Below, piece after piece: positions 1 through 10,885 of a DNA stretch of 64,000 bases. The translations under genes and the position numbers were made by a program. Below the pieces are notes generated by a model, which did no database searches, was not told the origin of the DNA, and saw only the letters and a program-made list of their open reading frames with translations. How positions within the stretch are numbered: position 1 is the stretch's first letter; the number at the start of each line of letters is the position of its first letter. Source of the stretch: Phytophthora hibernalis (lineage: Eukaryota > Oomycota > Peronosporomycetes > Peronosporales > Peronosporaceae); contig JAAKBF010000077.1 in the NCBI GenBank assembly GCA_012656075.1, positions 62,001 through 126,000 on the forward strand, written 5' to 3'.

Positions 1-1400
1 ACATCTTCATTTTGAGCAATCGTCGCGTCCACTGTAGCTACACCAGGAGAATTTCCGCCGGCAGCGCCAGCGCTAACGATTGCAGCAGACTCATCTACCA
101 CAGGTACGATCGCTGGTGTACCAGAATGCACCCCTGTGTGAATTTGGTACGGAAATGTGAGCAACTGAGCGTTGGAGGTGGTGACAACAATGGCGTCTTC
201 GTTAGGACTCACGGCAATCGTTGCAACGTGGCCTTGGCCAGAATCCACCCGAACAAGCCGTTGCAAAGTCAATATATCGGCTGCATCTTCCAGAAAATGG
301 TCTTCTTGTGTTGGCGTATGACTGGATTCCTCGTCGGCAAATGCCGAGTTGGGCGTTGCTGCATCGACATGGTCTCCGGCGTCGGTCAACATGACGCCAA
401 ACATGGCAACTGTGTTATCACTAAGTCCACAGAGCAGTCCCTTGGTGGTCGCAGTTAAGCTGTGCACGGCTTTTCCAGGCCCAGGTGACGCACTGAGGCG
501 CGTGACAAACTCGCCTCCGTGGAACAACATGAGATCTCCTGCAGCAGAGCCTGCGACTAAGTAGTCGTCACGCTGTTTCAGCCACGCGTGGGCTAGGAAG
601 ACGTGCGTTTCCATTCGAGGACTGGGCAATGGCCGGAAAGCTGTTTCTAGCACCCGGAAGAAGCGCACAAGCCCTGCACCCGTGACGCACACTAATGAGT
701 CGACATCGCTGAAGGAGCACGCGGACACTTGCGATGGAGCAGTTGTGGCGCCGGAGTTGGTTGTACCAGACGCCATCAGGTTGGCATCTGAAGGTGACGA
801 GCCCAGGTGAGCCATACTTCCGCTGATCGTGTGCAGAGTTGACTGTCCTGCAAGTGCCAGCATCGCTGAGCTTGGAGAGGCGTGGGGTGCCATGACATGG
901 AGTGGGGCCTTGACACTGGCCACGGGTTTGCCTTTGGACCAGTTCCAGCACGTGAGCATCCAGTCAGGAGCCCCTCCTTGGGTGAGCAGCAGTTGGTTGT
1001 CGGCGCTGAAGGCCATACTGATGTAGCTTCGAGCCTGTGCATCGGCCGAGCTCAGCACTTTCCGTTTCTTGAGCGTCTTGAGGTCGAAAATGCTCACAAG
1101 AGCTCTCTCACTGCGTTCAGCCACAGCTAAGAATCGGCGACTCGGAGCCAGAGCCGTGGACGTGACGCCCTCAGAGGCCTCCGTGCCGGAGATAAACTTC
1201 TGGCGCTTGTCGTCGAGTGAACACACCACGACGTGGTGACCTGCAGGGTACGCCACGGTCTGGTCGTCCACGAAAGCCACGTTCGAGTGGACATCCGCCT
1301 TGAGACCGAAGATGTGACTGTAGCAGGAACGGGTGAGGCAAAGTGGCGTACGGAGACTAAGCAGAGCAACGTACCGAGGGATGAGATTCACCGTCGTCAT
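1..1400 (-). CDS. CFAP57: CFAP57 (WDR65)-like ciliary WD-repeat protein, 3'-truncated by the window edge
   Basis: The minus strand reads from an ATG at 1400 to the window start without a stop, giving about 447 residues after splicing. The mature N-terminus contains RHIFGLKADVHSNVAFVDDQ, followed by TVAYPAGHHVVV, QKFISGTEASEGVT and LKTLKKRKVL. This series matches the start of the CFAP57/WDR65 family, WD-repeat proteins of motile cilia that support inner dynein arm assembly. Here it would act in the zoospore flagellum. WD-like blades run through the rest, and a serine/alanine-rich loop lies near the window edge. The HIFGLK motif joins the start codon only if a 57-bp GT-AG intron (1318-1374) is removed. 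That intron is a multiple of three with no stop, so retention would leave the frame open. No frameshift was seen. The family is recognised by memory of its N-terminal pattern, and the C-terminal coiled coil lies outside the window. Confidence 0.85.
   Translation of the reverse strand, partial: MTTVNLIPRYVALLSLRTPLCLTRSCYSHIFGLKADVHSNVAFVDDQTVAYPAGHHVVVCSLDDKRQKFISGTEASEGVTSTALAPSRRFLAVAERSERALVSIFDLKTLKKRKVLSSADAQARSYISMAFSADNQLLLTQGGAPDWMLTCWNWSKGKPVASVKAPLHVMAPHASPSSAMLALAGQSTLHTISGSMAHLGSSPSDANLMASGTTNSGATTAPSQVSACSFSDVDSLVCVTGAGLVRFFRVLETAFRPLPSPRMETHVFLAHAWLKQRDDYLVAGSAAGDLMLFHGGEFVTRLSASPGPGKAVHSLTATTKGLLCGLSDNTVAMFGVMLTDAGDHVDAATPNSAFADEESSHTPTQEDHFLEDAADILTLQRLVRVDSGQGHVATIAVSPNEDAIVVTTSNAQLLTFPYQIHTGVHSGTPAIVPVVDESAAIVSAGAAGGNSPGVATVDATIAQNED
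1318..1374 (-). other. 57-bp GT-AG intron of the CFAP57-like gene
   Basis: The donor is GTACGT and the acceptor is CTACAG on the minus strand. Removal joins CCT-CG to T-CAC and produces P-R-H-I-F-G-L-K, the conserved CFAP57 start. The intron is 57 bp and open in frame. Confidence 0.75.
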
Positions 1401-1973
1401 GGCAGCCTCCGAGACGGCACTTGGACTCGAGCGAAGCACAAATTGTGGTTTCACTCCGTCGCTTGGGCGTTGTTTGACCAAGGGCTCATGGTTCCTGTGT
1501 TGGTTTCACATCGGCTGGGGGTGGGCTTCGTAGACGTCCTTAAAGCTTCCGCTCGGCACTTGCCGAGCTTGACGGCGAGCGAGACGGGAAAACACCACCA
1601 AATGATGATCCTCCACTGGATCCAGGTCTCTGCACCGTCCCAATCCGCGCGGCCATCTCGAGTCTGGATCGAAGTATCAAGCGATGTGGAGTCACCAGTC
1701 GACGAGCCGCCATTGGTCTGCGCACGTTGCAGCTCGAGTTTCGTTCCCGCCAGGCTGAGGATAACGCATCGAAAGATGGCTGGGCGACAGGAGCATATCG
1801 CGCTCTCGATCCTGTGGAAGATCTCTCGATTTGGGAGACGCAAGCAGGTGATGGCACACCGAGAGCGCAGCTGCGGCCTTGAAAGACCATCACGGCTTGA
1901 TACATTGGCTGGGGAAGGCAAATATTTGTATTTCCATAGTACTAGAGCTAATAAATACTGGCTGGATGGAGCT
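1401..1973. other. Intergenic stretch upstream of the CFAP57-like gene, no recognised gene
   Basis: Several overlapping open frames occur on both strands, which is common in this GC-balanced DNA, but none has a recognisable motif. It must hold the CFAP57 promoter and the 3' end of the next minus-strand gene. An AT-richer patch near 1918-1960 could be the 3' UTR of that gene. Confidence 0.4.
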
Positions 1974-2489
1974 TTACAGCAGCTTGGGGTTGAAGACGGC
2001 GAGTCTCCGTCGCACGAGGTCAAAGACGCCGTTGCGGCGGAAGAGGCAGCAGATCTGGAAGCGGGTCTTGGTGAGCACCAGACGCTCCTGCTTGAGGGCC
2101 GTCGACTGGTTCTGCAGCTGCTGGAACTGCTGCTCGTGGCTGCCGCGTGCGTCGCTCAACACCTTGAGCAGCTTCTGCTCCTCCTGACGCTCCTCCGTCA
2201 TCTCGGCCAACGCGGCCGCCACGTCGCTCACGGTGTTGACGCTGCCGGCCTCGAGCTCGCGCACGAACTCGTCAATGTCCTCGATGCGGTCGTGGCAGTC
2301 GTCGATGTCGTCGCTGTAGGACTCGACCTCCTCCTGTTCGTCTTCCAGGGCCAGCTCCAGGTCGCCCAGCTCCATCTCCACCTTGCGGAGACGCAGCACC
2401 GCGGCCTTGAGCACCTGCACGAGCGCGTAGTTGGTCACCTTCATGAGGCGGCGAGACGTCTGCTTGTCCATGGCCACTTTCGTCTGCAT
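1974..2489 (-). CDS. Small coiled-coil protein, function unknown
   Basis: This is 171 residues from an ATG at 2489 (N-terminus MQTKVAMDKQTSRRLMKVTN) to a TAA. The frame is open further upstream, but that part is Pro/Arg/Gln-rich and unlike a protein, so the internal ATG is chosen. The middle is highly charged with heptad-like spacing (LRKVEMELGDLELALEDEQE, then IDDCHDRIEDIDEFVRELEA, then EMTEERQEEQKLLKVL), so a long coiled coil is predicted. The last 30 residues are basic with a Cys-Cys pair (FQICCLFRRNGVFDLVRRRL). GC-rich third positions on this strand support coding. It lies behind CFAP57 on the same strand, so a ciliary role is possible but is only a guess from position. I do not recognise the family. 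Confidence 0.65.
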   Translation of the reverse strand: MQTKVAMDKQTSRRLMKVTNYALVQVLKAAVLRLRKVEMELGDLELALEDEQEEVESYSDDIDDCHDRIEDIDEFVRELEAGSVNTVSDVAAALAEMTEERQEEQKLLKVLSDARGSHEQQFQQLQNQSTALKQERLVLTKTRFQICCLFRRNGVFDLVRRRLAVFNPKLL

Positions 2490-5400
2490 ATTGGTTGGTC
2501 TGCTGCGTCTGTTTGTGTTTTCGACTTGCTGAACGCGAGGAGAATCCGAAAGTGAAGATTGCCAGGCCTGAGGCTGCAGCGGCGAGCACAGACCAGCCAG
2601 TCGCTCCTTTGCACGCGCTTGGCTTGGGTGAATGAACGGCCGGATTATGCGGAAGCGAGCGGTTACGAATTTGGGCGCATAGCCATGCGCAGAAACGAAT
2701 TCAAATTTGACTGCAACCACATCGAAGCATTAGCAGTGAGAGGTTCGAGACATGGCAAGCGGGTCGCGGTCGACACTCCACCACGATGGGACTCTACGCT
2801 CTGCTATCGGTGCCTCCAAGGCTGAAAAGCTGAGAAACTGCGCACGTTCGCACTGAGGTGGTGGTTGAGATCTTTAGCGCTGCCGTATCTGATCTGCAAG
2901 AGCCGCAATTGAGTCGCTTCTCCGACAAGAATAGGCAGCCACCACACCAGCGTTGCGGCGGGGGTCAGCATCTGCCCGATCAATGCTCACAAGTTCGTGA
3001 TGGCTCCCGCATGGTGGTCTCCACCACGAGACGCCGGCCAGCCGAGATATCGCCGGATGGGGTGAGTCTGGTTGCTGGACCAGCAGGCCGAGCACCTGAC
3101 CGCAGCAGCAAAGCGCACCGAGGCAGCACAGCAGGGGACGCCGGATCCTGATAGAGTCGCGGGGAGCTTTGAGCGTTCCATGTGGGTGACCGCTCACCTC
3201 CGCGGCTGGCAGCCAGCTCTGTCGTCGAGAAATAAATTTATACAGGTAGATTCAAATCATTTATCAAAAGTAAGTACATGTAGATTGTTGAGAGACTACA
3301 TTGACTGTAGCAAGTGTGTTGTTGCACTATTGCACGACATGTACCTGTTGTAGATACATGTAGCGGCAAGTTTGGTGATACATGAAGTGTAATACATGTA
3401 CAATGTACAGCACAGCCACCCCCATCACATTCCAGAGTTCCAGAGGCGCGTCGCTATGAGCTTTGGATCGTATTCCTGCCTTGCTGACCATTATCGTCGT
3501 GCAGCCACGAGTGCCTTCACCATTGTGCCTCATCAAGGACTGAGCCTACTTCTATAGATTAATTGCTCCTTTAGCGACTTTCGTCCACCAGAAACAAGGC
3601 GATTTCGCCATCTTGGACACGCACGTCACCGAAAGGCGCTCGTCGGCAGCGGCGGCGCTCGAAAAGAGGTCAGCTCAGCATTGTCCGGTCGAAAGGGACT
3701 GGCAGCGATCTTCAGGATCGGCGCCACGGCAACGACAAGGCGGGTGGCGATAGCTCGAGACGAGGAGGCAATGGTGAATCACCACTGGTGAGTGAAGATG
3801 GGAGGTCAATCAATTGAGGCTCGGCGATACATGAACTTAACTAATAAAGTAAAATGTATTGTAGCACCGTGCATCCAAGTAATGATACGCATACGTGGAC
3901 ATGTAGCGCTTCCAGCGCTTTGGACTTTACCGTTGCAGCGAGTCGCGTTTGCATGCGCAACGTTGTGCCGCGCATTGAGTACACACTAGTCCTACTCTTC
4001 GCGTACTCTACGGAGTTGTAATGCCGTGTGACTGCTTGGGTAACGTCGGTCAGATTTGGTCACTTTCGAGATGCTCCAAGACGCGATGCGATTGCAGGCA
4101 CTGGCAGAAACAGTCCCCACTATCCATTGCAATGCAATTTGCATGCCGGTGCTCGTGTACGACGCAATGAAAGCACTTCGGTGCGCTGGTGCCAAATTGT
4201 GCATTGCCTAACAAGGAACACGAGGCTGCGATCGAAAGGTTTGTTGAAGCGGCGAGTGCGCCAGCTTCTTCGCCGCTTTGACATCCACGCGACGGATCTT
4301 ATTTTAAAATACATGTACAGTATGGATACTGCATGCCTCGCCTGGACAGAAAATAGTCCTGGCACACAAAAATCTTGGGATAACACACAGTGGGGTGGGC
4401 GACGTGGTTGGACATAGCGTAACACTGCACGTTCCCGCAGCGTCACGGCGAAGGCAGGGGCAGAGGGCCCCCGCCGGAGACGAAAGCGTGAGGGCAACAC
4501 GTGAGGCCGGAGGTTCTATCTCTATATCGCGAGCGAAGCGAACCGCGGGGGTGCCGGAGGGCGCCCAGCCAAGCGCAGCGCGGCGGGTCATTCATAAATT
4601 ATTGGAGGTTTTTATGTCTTATCACGACGCAAGGTAGGTCAAAACAATACATTTGCCAAGTCAAATGATTTGCTGTGTGAAATTACTGTTAATGCATGTG
4701 TTTACCGCCTTCTGTCTCGCCTGGACCTTTGCACGGGGCGGAAGATGGCGCCTGCTGTTCACTTTGGAAATGCGTTGCCTGAAAGCAGCAGGGTCGTGAT
4801 CGTGTGGCTCGAGTCGACGAGCTTGAGCAGACTTTGCCGGTTGTGCCATCGCCGCAGCCAGCCACCTTTTATTAGTGTTGAAGCAGACGCTATCTCGGGA
4901 CAATGCGATCGCTTGGCTTGCCAGCGCTGCGTTATCTGAAAAAGCAGAAGGTTGGCAAACACGAGGATAAGGACGTCTCGGGAAAGCTCTTACCGGAGAT
5001 CTTGAGATTGGCCTTCCCACTCGGCTTGCCTACGCCAGCGCCACTACAGCGGAGCTCCAGACACTTTCGAGCTCTCGTTGAAAGTCTCAGCGAGAGTGGT
5101 GTCGAGAATGCCTTTTCAGGGCTGAGCGTCGCCGTCGCCGTTGCCGCTGCTGTGCACGTGACTACAGTTGCAGTCACACAATCATTTAACCTCTCTATCC
5201 GCCAGAGCCGCGGCAACTCGACACCACTCGATGAGTGCGTCGACCACCGCAGCATGCACTTGCATGATGCCGCTCTCTTCGCACAGCAAATCATACGTAT
5301 TAATCCATGCCGGTACATCTACATGCTGCGCGCGCAATCAGCAGAGCAATCGCTGCCGCCATCCACCGACTTAGCAAAGAGGTGCTGCGGCGACTTCGCA

Positions 5401-5631
5401 CCGCTGAAGCCGGCGGCGGCGGCAATTGGGAACTTCTGTCCGCTGCGCGACAGCTAAAGCGGCGATATCATGAGGGCTATTAAGTATTCACAGCAGCAAG
5501 CTTTACATTCCCTCTTTCATCGCGGCAGAGCTTGAAGCAGTTCCCCACGAGACTCTTATGTCAAGACCCAGCTGGCCGAAGTACATGTACCTGAGAGCAG
5601 TCCGTCAGGCGTATTAATAGTGGGTGACCAT
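2490..5631. other. Gene-poor spacer with no recognised gene
   Basis: No open frame here resembles a known family. Visible contents are a cluster of TACATGTA-type palindromes at about 3270-3420 and 4309, and a GC-rich patch of short self-complementary runs at about 4440-4595 (for example GCGAGCGAAGCGAACCGCGG). That patch resembles the hairpin repeats at 18.8-20.1 kb. A Cys-rich open frame lies around 4745-4940 (CRLCHRR, then CDRLACQRC) and a helical Arg-rich frame at 5307-5483. These could be remains of a gene or transposon but cannot be joined with confidence. Confidence 0.4.
5307..5483 (+). CDS. Possible small ORF or terminal exon, Arg/Ala-rich helical peptide
   Basis: ATG at 5307 to TAA at 5481-5483 gives 58 codons. 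The peptide starts MPVHLHAARAISRAI, continues HRLSKEVLRRLRTAEAGGGG and ends RQLKRRYHEGY. GC-biased third positions and an amphipathic pattern suggest coding, and a CTTCGCACAG acceptor-like sequence lies upstream at about 5278-5287, so it could be a last exon. No family is recognised and it could be chance. Confidence 0.2.
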   Translation: MPVHLHAARAISRAIAAAIHRLSKEVLRRLRTAEAGGGGNWELLSAARQLKRRYHEGY

Positions 5632-5649
5632 CAGGGTTCGGTAGTAGTG
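5632..5649 (+). repeat. Left terminal inverted repeat of the hAT-like element
   Basis: CAGGGTTCGGTAGTAGTG, the exact reverse complement of 6612-6629. Confidence 0.85.
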
Positions 5650-6611
5650 GCAATTTTGGACTACAGTAGTAGTGATACCGTAATGCTATTACTAACGAGG
5701 TCTGGCTACGGACCTTTGCATTAGCATTAGTAGTTGGGCGATAGCGTTAGTATTAGCACTACTAATAGTACTACTAATGCTCTACTAACGCTACTAACGC
5801 GCTACTTTCTAGATACGATGCTTGCTTTCTTCCATGCCCTGGAGCTCAAGACAATTATGGCGCAGTACCAGTCGCCGTTGAGCTCACTCATTGTCGGTCC
5901 TTCAGCGCAGCGAGTTCGTGGCGAATGATCCTGCCAAAAAGACTCGTTCTTGAAAGGCCGTTGAGCAGACCCGTTCTAACCGAACGCGAGCAAGTTTTAG
6001 GAAATTTATATTATTGTCCAAATTCGGCAAAGCTATTCAAATTAGTAGTCGAAAAGAGCGTTAGCAGTGCTATTAGTACTACTATCCTGATATACCATTA
6101 TCAAAGGCCGTCACGATGGGTGATTTTATGCCTTCTCCCGCTTTCATTAAATGATAAATTTTCTCTCATCTCTCACTTACGAGAATCAATCCATGAGCTG
6201 TACCAAGAGTGTTTGTTCCTGGGAGGCCGTGCATTTCCGTGCAGCGTTTGCAAGAGTCCACTTATGCAGTTACGAGCTGTGCACCTGAACGGACGTGGCT
6301 CTCTCGAAGAGGTAAAATTGTTCACGTAGTGTTTTTCTGCTCACGTTAAAATTAAGACGACAAAAGCGCCGGTTCTGTAGCCGCAAACGCGTTCACAGGT
6401 ACTTCTGTGAAGACTGTGATCTGGAGAAGTTAGTACCGTAGTTTGAAAAAGGCATACTCAAGCTAAAAAAAACAGGGAAACGTTCATATATGGAACATGG
6501 TGCAGTTTTGTCAATCGATGTGTGCAGCTGGTTCTCTACTAACGGCTTCACTTGACTTCGTTATCATTAGTAGTAGTAGTGCTATTGGCGCTTCTAACAC
6601 TACTAATGGGC

Positions 6612-6629
6612 TCACTACTACCGAACCCT
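6612..6629 (-). repeat. Right terminal inverted repeat of the hAT-like element
   Basis: CACTACTACCGAACCCTG on plus, pairing with 5632-5649 without mismatch. Confidence 0.85.
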
Positions 6630-6918
6630 GGTGACCCATCTCAATGATGGCACCGAAAATGCTGTGATGGGGCAAAGTGCAGTGGACGCACACCTTCTGT
6701 AAGGAAGCTGGTTTCCGAGTGAGAGCCCCACGTTGGAGCACAGGGTTTAACTTGCGTGGTTGTGGAATGCCACCATATGAGCTCGATTCGAAGCCGCTGC
6801 TTGAGAGGTTGTTTTGAATTTTGAATTGCGCGCTTGGAGTGGTCGTTTAAAACAACTGTACCAAAACTAGGGTACAGTTTAGTCCGAAACGGCAGGTTGA
6901 CATTGCTCACAGACTACA

Positions 6919-8009
6919 ATGACAGTGCCACCTCGGCTGCTGACGTTCAAGGGCCACCGCGACTCGGTGAATACGCTGCTTTGCGAGGAGGACGTGCACC
7001 CGAATGTGCTCGCGTCTGGCAGTGACGACGGTACTTGTCGTTTGTGGGACGTGCGCACGACGCGAGTGACCAGGTGTCTGAACGTCAAGAAGGCGCTGGG
7101 CACCACCGACGAAGACGAGAGCGCAGTCAACTCACTAGCGTTCGGCAGAGCCACAGCAGGCGCAGAGAGCGCCTACATCTACGTGGCGGCAGGATCCAAG
7201 GTGCTGACGTTCGACGTGCGGCAGTCGGCGCTGATCGTTAACTGCGCGGACCGAGAAGTTTTCCAGCAGAACGAGGAAGAGATCAACGTGCTGTCGAGGC
7301 ACGCAGGCAAGCAGGGCAAGTACCTGTCCGCACCGGATGACACGGGAGATATCTGCGTGTTCGACCTGGAGAGTCACTGCCTGTTCAAGACCCTGCGTGG
7401 CCAGCACTCCAACATTTGCAGCGCTGCGCCCTTCCGCCCCAATGCTCCGTGGGATCTCGTCTCGGGTGGCATGGACGGCCTGCTCCTCTTCTGGGATTTC
7501 TCCCGGGGTCGCATAAAGTTTAGTATTGATCTTAACACTGGCATGAATGGACTGGGGGCGGCTGCTGAAGCAGAAGGATCCGGTGTCCAGCAAATGTTCA
7601 ATCCGCCGCTAGTGCACTCGCTAGCATTTGCACCGAACGGCAAGTCGTTTGCGGCTGGGCTGGGAGATGCGAGCATCGCAGTCGTTGACGTTGGATCCAA
7701 GCAGATCGTGCGCCGGCTAAAACGCCATGGTGCGATGGTTTCTCAGGTCCATTTCCCTGCGTTCCGCGCCCAGGACAGACTCGTGTCCACTGCCAACGAC
7801 GCAAAGGTGTGTGTGTGGGATTACCACACAGCACTCTCTATCGACGCACCCAGCAGCGGGAACGACGACGACGACCCCATTGTGTCGAATCCCTCGTCGT
7901 GGCCGAGTTTGCGCTGAACGACAGCGCAAACGCTATCACGACGACCCAGCAAAATCTGATCATCGTGGCGGACTTGTCCAAGGAGATTTCAGCGTACTCG
8001 GTGATGTGA
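6919..8009 (+). CDS. WDR53: WDR53-like WD40 repeat protein, one apparent frameshift near the 3' end
   Basis: ATG at 6919 opens MTVPPRLLTFKGHRDSVNTL, followed by WD40 blades (ASGSDDGTCRLWDVR, SAPDDTGDICVFDLE, HSNICSAAPFRPNAPWDLVS, STANDAKVCVWDY). The order, the EEINVLSRH segment and the HSNIC...FRP...LVSGG block match WDR53. Family members bind DDB1 as CUL4 ubiquitin-ligase receptors, and a WDVR sequence (the WDxR DDB1-contact motif) is present in the first blade. The first frame stops at 7917 after SNPSSWPSLR. The next frame continues SLVVAEFAL and ends NLIIVADLSKEISAYSV, which matches the expected WDR53 C-terminal strand. One base is therefore missing, probably in the GACGACCCC run at about 7866-7879. 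Correcting it gives 363 residues. No intron was seen. Confidence 0.85.
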
Positions 8010-9249
8010 GCAGTACATGTGAGACTACAACCGGTTAAGACGGATCATATACTTCATGTAGACGTTCATGAAAAGATGGTGCAGTGAAGATTCCAAAAAA
8101 TGTCATGCCGTCACGCGAACAAAATTAGTAATACCGGTAAAGGTATTATTAGTGCAAATATTACGTTAAAATTAGAAGTTCTGTTAAAAATACTAATATT
8201 ATATATGTAAGTGTTATTGAAAATGACCACAGGGTAAGCTCGCTGAACTATTCAACTACCGAATTCCTCGATGAGTTGCCCCCAAATTTCATTAAACTAA
8301 ATGATGCGCCACTATCGAAGGGACTTCATCGATGAGTTGGCGACGAGGGTGTCAAACTATACAGATTTTTGGGTGAAAACATACAATCATGGGGTCATTC
8401 CATACCGGATGGGGTCTCACCATTCATATCGTGTGAAATGGTTATCGAACATACAAGTGGTGTTTGTGTATACCTACTGGACGGCAGCATTGTGCTGAGC
8501 TAAGTTTATATTGAATCCAAGGGCGGTAACAACTTAGTTATGGATTGAAGTGTAGAGGGCACGGAGCGTGGCAGGATTGTATTTTGGAACGAACGCCTTT
8601 GAAACCACTCACCTCATTGCATGTGTGGGGGGCATCATAAAGCAAAAGACGAACGGGATTATGGAGCCATGGCGTCAACTTTTAGTTCGAAGCTCGGAAG
8701 ACGACTTTGACTCCTTTTGAGATGATGCGATGTGCTGCTCAGCAGTGGTTTTAAAGCGCGACTTCGACATATGCCGTGTTCGTGGAGGTGATCATATCCT
8801 GATAGAAAGACGTATGCAGTGTCCTAGCAAATTCTGCAGTGAACTTGGAGTTTGCCTGGTTGTATGGAAAGTTTTTACCTGTACAGCCCATGACACCTGA
8901 ACTATTTGGGTCAACGACCATGGTCACAAACGTGGCGTTCTACCCTGTCACGCCATTCACCTCGTGAGGATCACGGCAGCAATAAAGGCTTTTTACAGAG
9001 CAAGGTGAAATTGGAATTCCACCAAGACTCATGTTGGTGCATCTGAAGAGGCAAACGCAAATTGAGATGACCAGCCGGGGTTGGCCGAGTCTGACTCAAG
9101 TTTGAAACGTTCTCAAGCCTATTCGCCGAGACCAAGGGACGAAGAACACAAGAAAATCAGTACAAGATTTAGTCCGCTTCCGCTGTTATCGTTCGGGTAT
9201 AAGTGCAAATACAGCGTTTTTGTTTGGCGCTAGTCTTGACAGCGGCGGG
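8010..9249. other. AT-richer spacer, possibly 5' remains of the MULE
   Basis: No intact gene. A run of ATTAGTAATA-like and TATTATTAGT-like sequence at about 8125-8210 is very AT-rich. The frame at 8301-8498 contains SHHSYRVKWLSNIQVV, which may be the decayed N-terminal part of the MULE transposase that follows. The rest of 8500-9249 gave nothing recognisable. Confidence 0.4.
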
Positions 9250-10822
9250 TTCGCGTATGTTGGTGTGGGGTCAGATGATGATTCATTATTATTGGTATTA
9301 AGTCGTTGGCAATGATCGATGGTTGCGTACGGTTTTCGAACTCTGGGTTGCATTGCCAATTTCACGCAGATGCCACTTTCAAACTAAGTGACATTGGTTA
9401 TCCTGTCATAACCTGTGGATTCACCGACAAGTCCAGGGCATACCAAGTAGGAGATTTTTGTGGTCAGCAGACGAGCATCGTACGAGTATACTGAATGCTT
9501 TCGTAGTTTCGTGGCTCTCGTCCGGGAAGTTCGTGGGGTATCGCTCGTCGTGAACGCAGTCATGGGGGACGCCGAAGATGTCCAGTATAATGGAATTGAA
9601 TCCGTACCGACATTTTCGGAGGCAAAAAACTAATGCGTTTTTTCACGTTATCTATAATGTGCGTAAGCGCGTTCAGCACTTGTCGATCAAAACAAGAATG
9701 CTGGTAATGTCATCCATCGTGAACATGCGCTTTTCGACCAGTTTGGAGGACGTTGAGGCGTGCCGTGATCGTGAGTTACTGCAATGGAGAAGTACACCAC
9801 ATCTTACAGATTTTGCGGACTATTTCGACTCCCACTGGCTACAAGATCGATATTGGAGATGGCAAGTTTATCATACGCCGAGCGGATACGCGTCCACGAA
9901 CAATACCTGTGAAAATCTTAACGGAGCTCTAAAATCATTTCTACAAAGACGCCGTCACCCAATGAGAAGACTCCTGACGAAACTTTGTGTTTTTGCAGAG
10001 TCGATCATATCATTGAATCCTGTTAAGGCGGATTATACTCCTAAACCAACGAGTGACCTTGTGAAGGCAGCTGCCGCGATGACTGAAGCATCTCGCGTTT
10101 TGATTGAGACTACCTCGGATACCAACCTTGTGCGAGTTTTAGAGATCAGACCAACCTCCGAGAGCGATGAAGATTCCGACGAAGAAAGGGATTTTAGATC
10201 AACTTTTGACACCGAGTCCGCATCGCTCGATTCAGAGACACGTCAACAACCTATAGACCATCACAACATGGCTCCAATTCCATGTGTAGTGTCATGGCCC
10301 GACACCAATAGCACCACAGTTGATGAAGAAGGTGTCTCAAGCGAAGATCAAGACCAGCTGGTTGAGAGCGAAAGCAACGTGAACGAGGAGCACGAAGAAG
10401 AACTACGTCGAAAGCAGAAAGACCTGTACGATTTAGCAACCAAATGGTCACTACGGAGATCGCATCGATTTTATATGCCGACTGAAGGGTGGTTGGAAGA
10501 TCTTAAGCTCAAAATTTGCGGGTGAAGATATTTTGCGAAATTCTTGGTTTGCGCACATTTGGTGGCAGCTCAGCGGAAGTTCAACTTAATCACATCAGTC
10601 GGAGACCCCTTGGAAAAACTGAAACGTCGAATAGCCGGGAAGACGCAGGCCAAGCGAAGTTGTTCCAAGGTACCCAAATCTTCGAGTCTCAAGCGAGCTA
10701 CCAAATCTAAGCGCACTAAAGGAAAAACAGGATCAACTGTAGTACAAGTGCGCCAGGTTATCCAAGGGAGACCTCCGCGAGCATCACCAGCAATGAATAT
10801 TCAGTATATAGTAGATGATTAG
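9250..10822 (+). pseudogene. MULE (Mutator-like) transposase with SWIM finger, degraded
   Basis: Pieces of one transposase lie in order on plus but in different frames. They are a GSDDDSLLLVLSR segment (about 9268), FHADATFKLSDIGYPVITCG with FTDKSRAYQ (9306-9450), an FVALVREVRGVSLVVNAVMG segment carrying the MGDAED motif (about 9505-9590), and FFHVIYNVRKRV through YWRWQVYHTPSGYASTNN (9578-10000). The pattern D-A-T-F, the second Asp in MGDAED and the YHTPSGYASTNN region is typical of oomycete MULE transposases. An acidic linker follows, then a SWIM zinc finger (CG-stop-RYFAKFLVCAH, CxCx8CxH) and a basic tail. The second SWIM cysteine codon is replaced by TGA (10523-10525). At least two frameshifts plus this stop indicate a dead copy. 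Terminal inverted repeats were not identified. Confidence 0.75.
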
Positions 10823-10885
10823 GAAGTATATCTAGACAAATCTCTCAAAATCAAGGTCCTACCTCGTGCGTACCTCGTTCGTATT

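Larger units (their letters stand above)
5632..6629. mobile_element. hAT-like non-autonomous DNA transposon, 998 bp
   Basis: The ends are perfect 18-bp terminal inverted repeats starting CAGGGTTCGG (5632-5649 and 6612-6629). CAGGG is a typical hAT terminus. The flanks are GTGACCAT on the left (5624-5631) and GTGACCCA on the right (6630-6637), an imperfect 8-bp target duplication of hAT length. Just inside the ends are many ACTACTAA/TTAGTAGT subterminal repeats, the usual form of transposase-binding sites in this superfamily. The interior has a 134-codon open frame (5925-6329) with a CSVC pair and no recognisable hAT dimerisation or catalytic motif. The element is therefore most likely non-autonomous and mobilised by a full-length relative elsewhere. 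Confidence 0.75.

Noticed and set aside
1233..2555. 440-codon plus-strand open frame
   Set aside because: It runs antisense over both the CFAP57 5' end and the coiled-coil gene, has Leu/His-rich runs typical of an antisense reading and no motif.
4440..4600. tRNA or rRNA gene in the GC-rich patch
   Set aside because: No T-loop GGTTCRA, no acceptor/anticodon arrangement; only short self-complementary runs.
7240..7600. Minus-strand open frames over the WDR53-like gene
   Set aside because: Antisense shadows of WD-repeat coding sequence, no motifs.
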